From DATEPR01 sp036503065 (GTDB lineage Bacteria > Actinomycetota > Actinomycetes > Mycobacteriales > Pseudonocardiaceae): a DNA stretch of 16,477 nt. Below, one piece after another: positions 14,428 to 16,477 of this stretch. The notes beneath the pieces are model-generated. The model saw nothing but the letters and a program-made list of their open reading frames with translations. It searched no databases and had not been told where the DNA came from. A program made the translations under genes and the position numbers. The stretch covers positions 1-16,477 of the forward strand of contig DASXXM010000626.1 in the NCBI GenBank assembly GCA_036503065.1. Reading direction: 5' to 3'. The number at the start of each line of letters is the position of its first letter. Within the stretch, counting starts at the first letter, position 1.

Positions 14428-15654
14428 ATGGCCAACAGCAAGACCCTGGCACCATTCACCATCGACGTGGCCGATGACGTGCTCGACGACCTGCGAACCC
14501 GGCTGCGCGCCACTCGTTTCGCCCCCGACCTGGACAACGAGAACGAGGTCTACGGGCTGAGCACCGCCTACGTCCGGCCGCTGGTCGAATACTGGGCCGA
14601 CGGCTTCGACTGGCGCGCGGTGGAAAAGCAGCTCAACACGTTCCACCATCACCGCGTCGACGTCGACGGCACCCCGGTGCATTTCCTGCGCGAGCCGGGC
14701 ATCGGTCCGGCGCCGATCCCGATCATCCTGTCGCACGGCTGGCCGTGGACGTTCAACGACTGGTCCAAGGTCGTGCGACCACTGGCCGACCCCGCCGCCC
14801 ACGGGGGTGACCCCGCGGACGCCTTCGACGTGATCGTGCCGTCGCTGCCCGGCTTCGGGTTCTCCACCCCGATCACCAGGGGCGACCTGAACCACTGGAA
14901 GATCGCCGACATCTTCCACGCCCTGATGACCGGCGTACTCGGCTACGAGAAGTACGCGGCCGCGGGCTCGGACTACGGATCGCTCATCTCCAGCCAACTC
15001 GGCCACAAGTACGCGGCGAAGCTGTACGGCATCCATCTCGGCCAGGAGCTCATACCCCCGTTGCTGCAGGGGGAGCGGTACTGGGACGGAACCGGCGGCA
15101 ACTCCGTCCCCGATGACGCCCCGCAGCGGCTCCGTGCGGACATGGACCTGTTCGTGCACACCTACGTCTCGCACGTCACGGCCCACATGCTCGACGCGCA
15201 GACCCTGACCATCGGCCTCAACGACTCGCCCGTCGGGATGCTCGCCTGGTTGTTGCAGCGCTGGAAGAAATGGAGCGACCGCTGGGGGACCTTCGAGGAA
15301 GTCTTCCCGCGCGACCACATCCTCACCGCGGCCACCATCTACTGGGTCAACCAGGCCATCGGCCCGTCCATCCGGTCGTACCTCAACGCCAAGCTCCACC
15401 CGTGGCGGCCCGAGCACGACCGGCAGCCGCGAGTCGAGGCACCGGCCGGCTTCACGTTCCTGCTCGGCGACGTCTTCCCGCCGGGAGTGCGCACGCCGGA
15501 GGAGCGCGTCGCCGCGTTCGAGAACAGCCCGATGGGCCCCTGGTACAACCCGGTCAACATCAAGGTCCACCAGAAAGGTGGTCACTTCGGCCCGTGGGAG
15601 AACCCGGAGGCATTCATCACCGACATCCGCGAGACGTTCCGCGGTCTGCGCTGA
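14428..15654 (+). CDS. Epoxide hydrolase (microsomal-type, EHN plus alpha/beta-hydrolase)
   Basis: A 408-residue protein. The N-terminal epoxide hydrolase domain spans about 8-110: PFTIDVADDVLDDLRTRLRATRFAPD, then YWADGFDWRAVEKQLNTF and HHRVDVDGTPVHFLRE. The alpha/beta-hydrolase core has the oxyanion motif HGWP (103-106), the nucleophile loop GSDYGS (180-185) with D182, a candidate acid D348 in LLGDVFPP, and the catalytic His386 in GGHFGPWENPEAF. The nucleophile loop normally reads GGDWGS, so Ser and Tyr replace Gly and Trp around the intact Asp. The enzyme should open epoxides to vicinal diols in the cytosol through an Asp-ester intermediate. The ATG at 14428 follows a GGAAAGG stretch by about 10 nt; an open extension to the left overlaps the SnoaL-like gene and was rejected. 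It is the last gene of the operon, ending in a hairpin before the TetR gene. Confidence 0.93.
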   Translation: MANSKTLAPFTIDVADDVLDDLRTRLRATRFAPDLDNENEVYGLSTAYVRPLVEYWADGFDWRAVEKQLNTFHHHRVDVDGTPVHFLREPGIGPAPIPIILSHGWPWTFNDWSKVVRPLADPAAHGGDPADAFDVIVPSLPGFGFSTPITRGDLNHWKIADIFHALMTGVLGYEKYAAAGSDYGSLISSQLGHKYAAKLYGIHLGQELIPPLLQGERYWDGTGGNSVPDDAPQRLRADMDLFVHTYVSHVTAHMLDAQTLTIGLNDSPVGMLAWLLQRWKKWSDRWGTFEEVFPRDHILTAATIYWVNQAIGPSIRSYLNAKLHPWRPEHDRQPRVEAPAGFTFLLGDVFPPGVRTPEERVAAFENSPMGPWYNPVNIKVHQKGGHFGPWENPEAFITDIRETFRGLR

Positions 15655-15657
15655 GGG

Positions 15658-15690
15658 GGTGCGCCCGGCCGCTGGACGGGCGGGCGCACC
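15658..15690. terminator. Bidirectional terminator-like hairpin between epoxide hydrolase and TetR genes
   Basis: GGTGCGCCCG (15658-15667) and CGGGCGCACC (15681-15690) form a perfect 10-bp GC-rich stem with a 13-nt loop. It fills almost the whole 37-bp gap between two convergent stops. There is no U-tract on either side, as usual for actinomycete terminators. Confidence 0.65.
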
Positions 15691-15691
15691 G

Positions 15692-16303
15692 TCAGTCGGC
15701 GACCTGGCCTGCCGCCGCGCGGAGCCGCATGATCCCCCAGTCGAGCGCGGCCCGCAGATGCGTGGACTGCCCGGTGGACAGCATGATCGTCACACCACCC
15801 TGGATGCCGGCGAGCAGCGCGGCCGCGGTCTGGTCGATGTCGAGCGATGTCGGCAGTTCGCCGTTGTCCTGCAACGCTTTGATGCCGCCGGCCAGACTTG
15901 CCTGCCACTTCCGCATCAACTCGATGACCACCGCCCGCGCGCCCGGCGTGGAGCGCCCGATCTGCAGGAACAACGCGCCCAGCGGGCAGTGGTCGCCCTG
16001 CGCTTCGTAGCGCCTGACCACCGTGTCACGCCACTGGTACCAGGCCTCCCAGGAGTCGAGACACCCCAGAAACGGTTGCTGATCCTCCAGCACCTGGTCC
16101 GCCTCGTACTGCGCGACCGCGAGCAGCAGTTGATCCTTGCCATCGGGGAAGTAATGGAAAAGCTGACTCTTGCTCGTGCCCGTCCGCTCTCGGATGTCAT
16201 CCAGGGTCGTGATGGCGACCCCTTTCTCCCGCAGAACCTTCGCGGCACCCTCGACGATCCGCGCCCGTGTCGCCTGCCCCTTCGGTGTCAGAGCACCCAG
16301 CAT
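15692..16303 (-). CDS. TetR/AcrR family regulator, probable repressor of the oxidoreductase operon
   Basis: A 203-residue protein. The N-terminal helix-turn-helix (about 10-58) has the TetR pattern: ATRARIVEGAAKVLREKGVAITTLDDIRERTGTSKSQLFHYFPDGKDQLL. The C-terminal domain contains C81 and C106, the latter in HCPLGAL, a CPLG segment that recurs in a TetR subgroup. A role of these cysteines in sensing is only a suggestion. The ATG at 16303 was chosen because GGGGAG (16311-16316) lies 7 nt upstream; a GTG at 16318 would sit before that site. A TGGACT-N4-AGTTCA element just upstream matches the palindrome before the quinone oxidoreductase gene, so autoregulation and repression of the convergent three-gene operon are likely. 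The inducer might be a quinone, enone or epoxide handled by those enzymes. Confidence 0.92.
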   Translation of the reverse strand: MLGALTPKGQATRARIVEGAAKVLREKGVAITTLDDIRERTGTSKSQLFHYFPDGKDQLLLAVAQYEADQVLEDQQPFLGCLDSWEAWYQWRDTVVRRYEAQGDHCPLGALFLQIGRSTPGARAVVIELMRKWQASLAGGIKALQDNGELPTSLDIDQTAAALLAGIQGGVTIMLSTGQSTHLRAALDWGIMRLRAAAGQVAD

Positions 16304-16310
16304 GGCCACG

Positions 16311-16316
16311 CTCCCC
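16311..16316 (-). promoter_or_regulatory. Ribosome binding site deciding the TetR start
   Basis: GGGGAG on the minus strand, 7 nt before the ATG at 16303. A GTG at 16318 is in frame but lies upstream of it and has no site of its own. Confidence 0.6.
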
Positions 16317-16321
16317 ACAAT

Positions 16322-16337
16322 TGGACTAGTGAGTTCA
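16322..16337. promoter_or_regulatory. Candidate autoregulatory operator of the TetR gene
   Basis: TGGACT-AGTG-AGTTCA is an inverted repeat with one imperfect pair, lying 19-34 nt upstream of the TetR ATG. It shares both half-sites and the 4-nt spacing with the perfect TGGACT-TGCG-AGTCCA at 12831-12846. Two copies at the two promoters of one cluster are good evidence for a shared regulator; binding is inferred. Confidence 0.6.
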
Positions 16338-16477
16338 GTCTATCTCTGCCCGGCAGTCAGGCGGGAGACAGAAGTGGTTGCGGAAGCTCCCGCCGTTGAG
16401 GGCGAATGTCTCTAGCCACGGCGAACTGCTCGGCGTGATGGTGGGGTGTCCACCACCAGTGCCGCGCTGAGTGGCAG
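16338..16477. other. Window-end stretch without an assignable gene
   Basis: 140 bp upstream of the TetR gene. Two minus-strand frames are open to the window edge, with stops at 16335-16337 and 16357-16359. Either could be the tail of a leftward gene starting outside the window, but neither shows a recognisable motif or convincing codon pattern. Confidence 0.2.

Noticed and set aside
14407..15585. Long minus-strand frame opposite the epoxide hydrolase
   Set aside because: Shadow of a well-supported gene, with no start signal and Val/Gly/Arg/Gln-biased composition.
1..16477. CRISPR array, insertion sequence, tRNA/rRNA or biosynthetic core enzyme
   Set aside because: No regularly spaced direct repeats, transposase motifs, terminal repeats with target duplication, or PKS/NRPS/terpene synthase signatures were seen in reading both strands.

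Overview
The window is high-GC DNA with dense, mostly GC-ending codons, GTG as well as ATG starts, a Tat-secreted protein, a SARP regulator and a large LuxR-family ATPase regulator. This points to an actinomycete of the Streptomyces/Pseudonocardiales type. The genus cannot be fixed from the sequence alone. No rRNA, tRNA, CRISPR array, insertion sequence or biosynthetic core enzyme (PKS, NRPS, terpene synthase) was seen.

Left part (1-7068): a leftward pair, an SDR oxidoreductase followed by a Tat-exported metallo-beta-lactamase-fold hydrolase cut by the window edge, is divergent from a rightward 872-residue LuxR-type ATPase regulator. A palindrome lies between them. The LuxR gene runs tail-to-tail into a leftward SARP/NB-ARC/TPR regulator of about 1076 residues, and their coding ends overlap by 18 bp.

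Middle (7069-11221): a 411-bp spacer, then a small secreted protein with six cysteines and no recognised family. Next comes a divergent pair of APH-like small-molecule kinases. The rightward kinase overlaps a MATE exporter gene by 11 bp, so a kinase-plus-exporter operon is likely. Hairpins sit at the two convergent gene ends.

Right part (11222-16477): two TetR-controlled units. The first is a TetR gene divergent from an atypical SDR/epimerase-like gene. Between them lie two copies of a GATGGGAC-N4-GTCCCATC operator arranged as one large near-palindrome. The second is a rightward operon of quinone oxidoreductase, SnoaL-like protein and microsomal-type epoxide hydrolase, followed by a convergent TetR gene. 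A TGGACT-N4-AGTCCA site in front of the operon recurs with one change in front of that TetR gene, which suggests one autoregulated regulon. Just before the oxidoreductase start there is a perfect 40-nt palindrome whose 3' arm contains the ribosome binding site.

Taken together this looks like a regulator-rich accessory or detoxification/resistance region: two pathway-type activators, two TetR repressors with visible operators, oxidoreductases and an epoxide hydrolase acting on unknown electrophilic or lipophilic small molecules, and a kinase/exporter module. All substrates are unknown.
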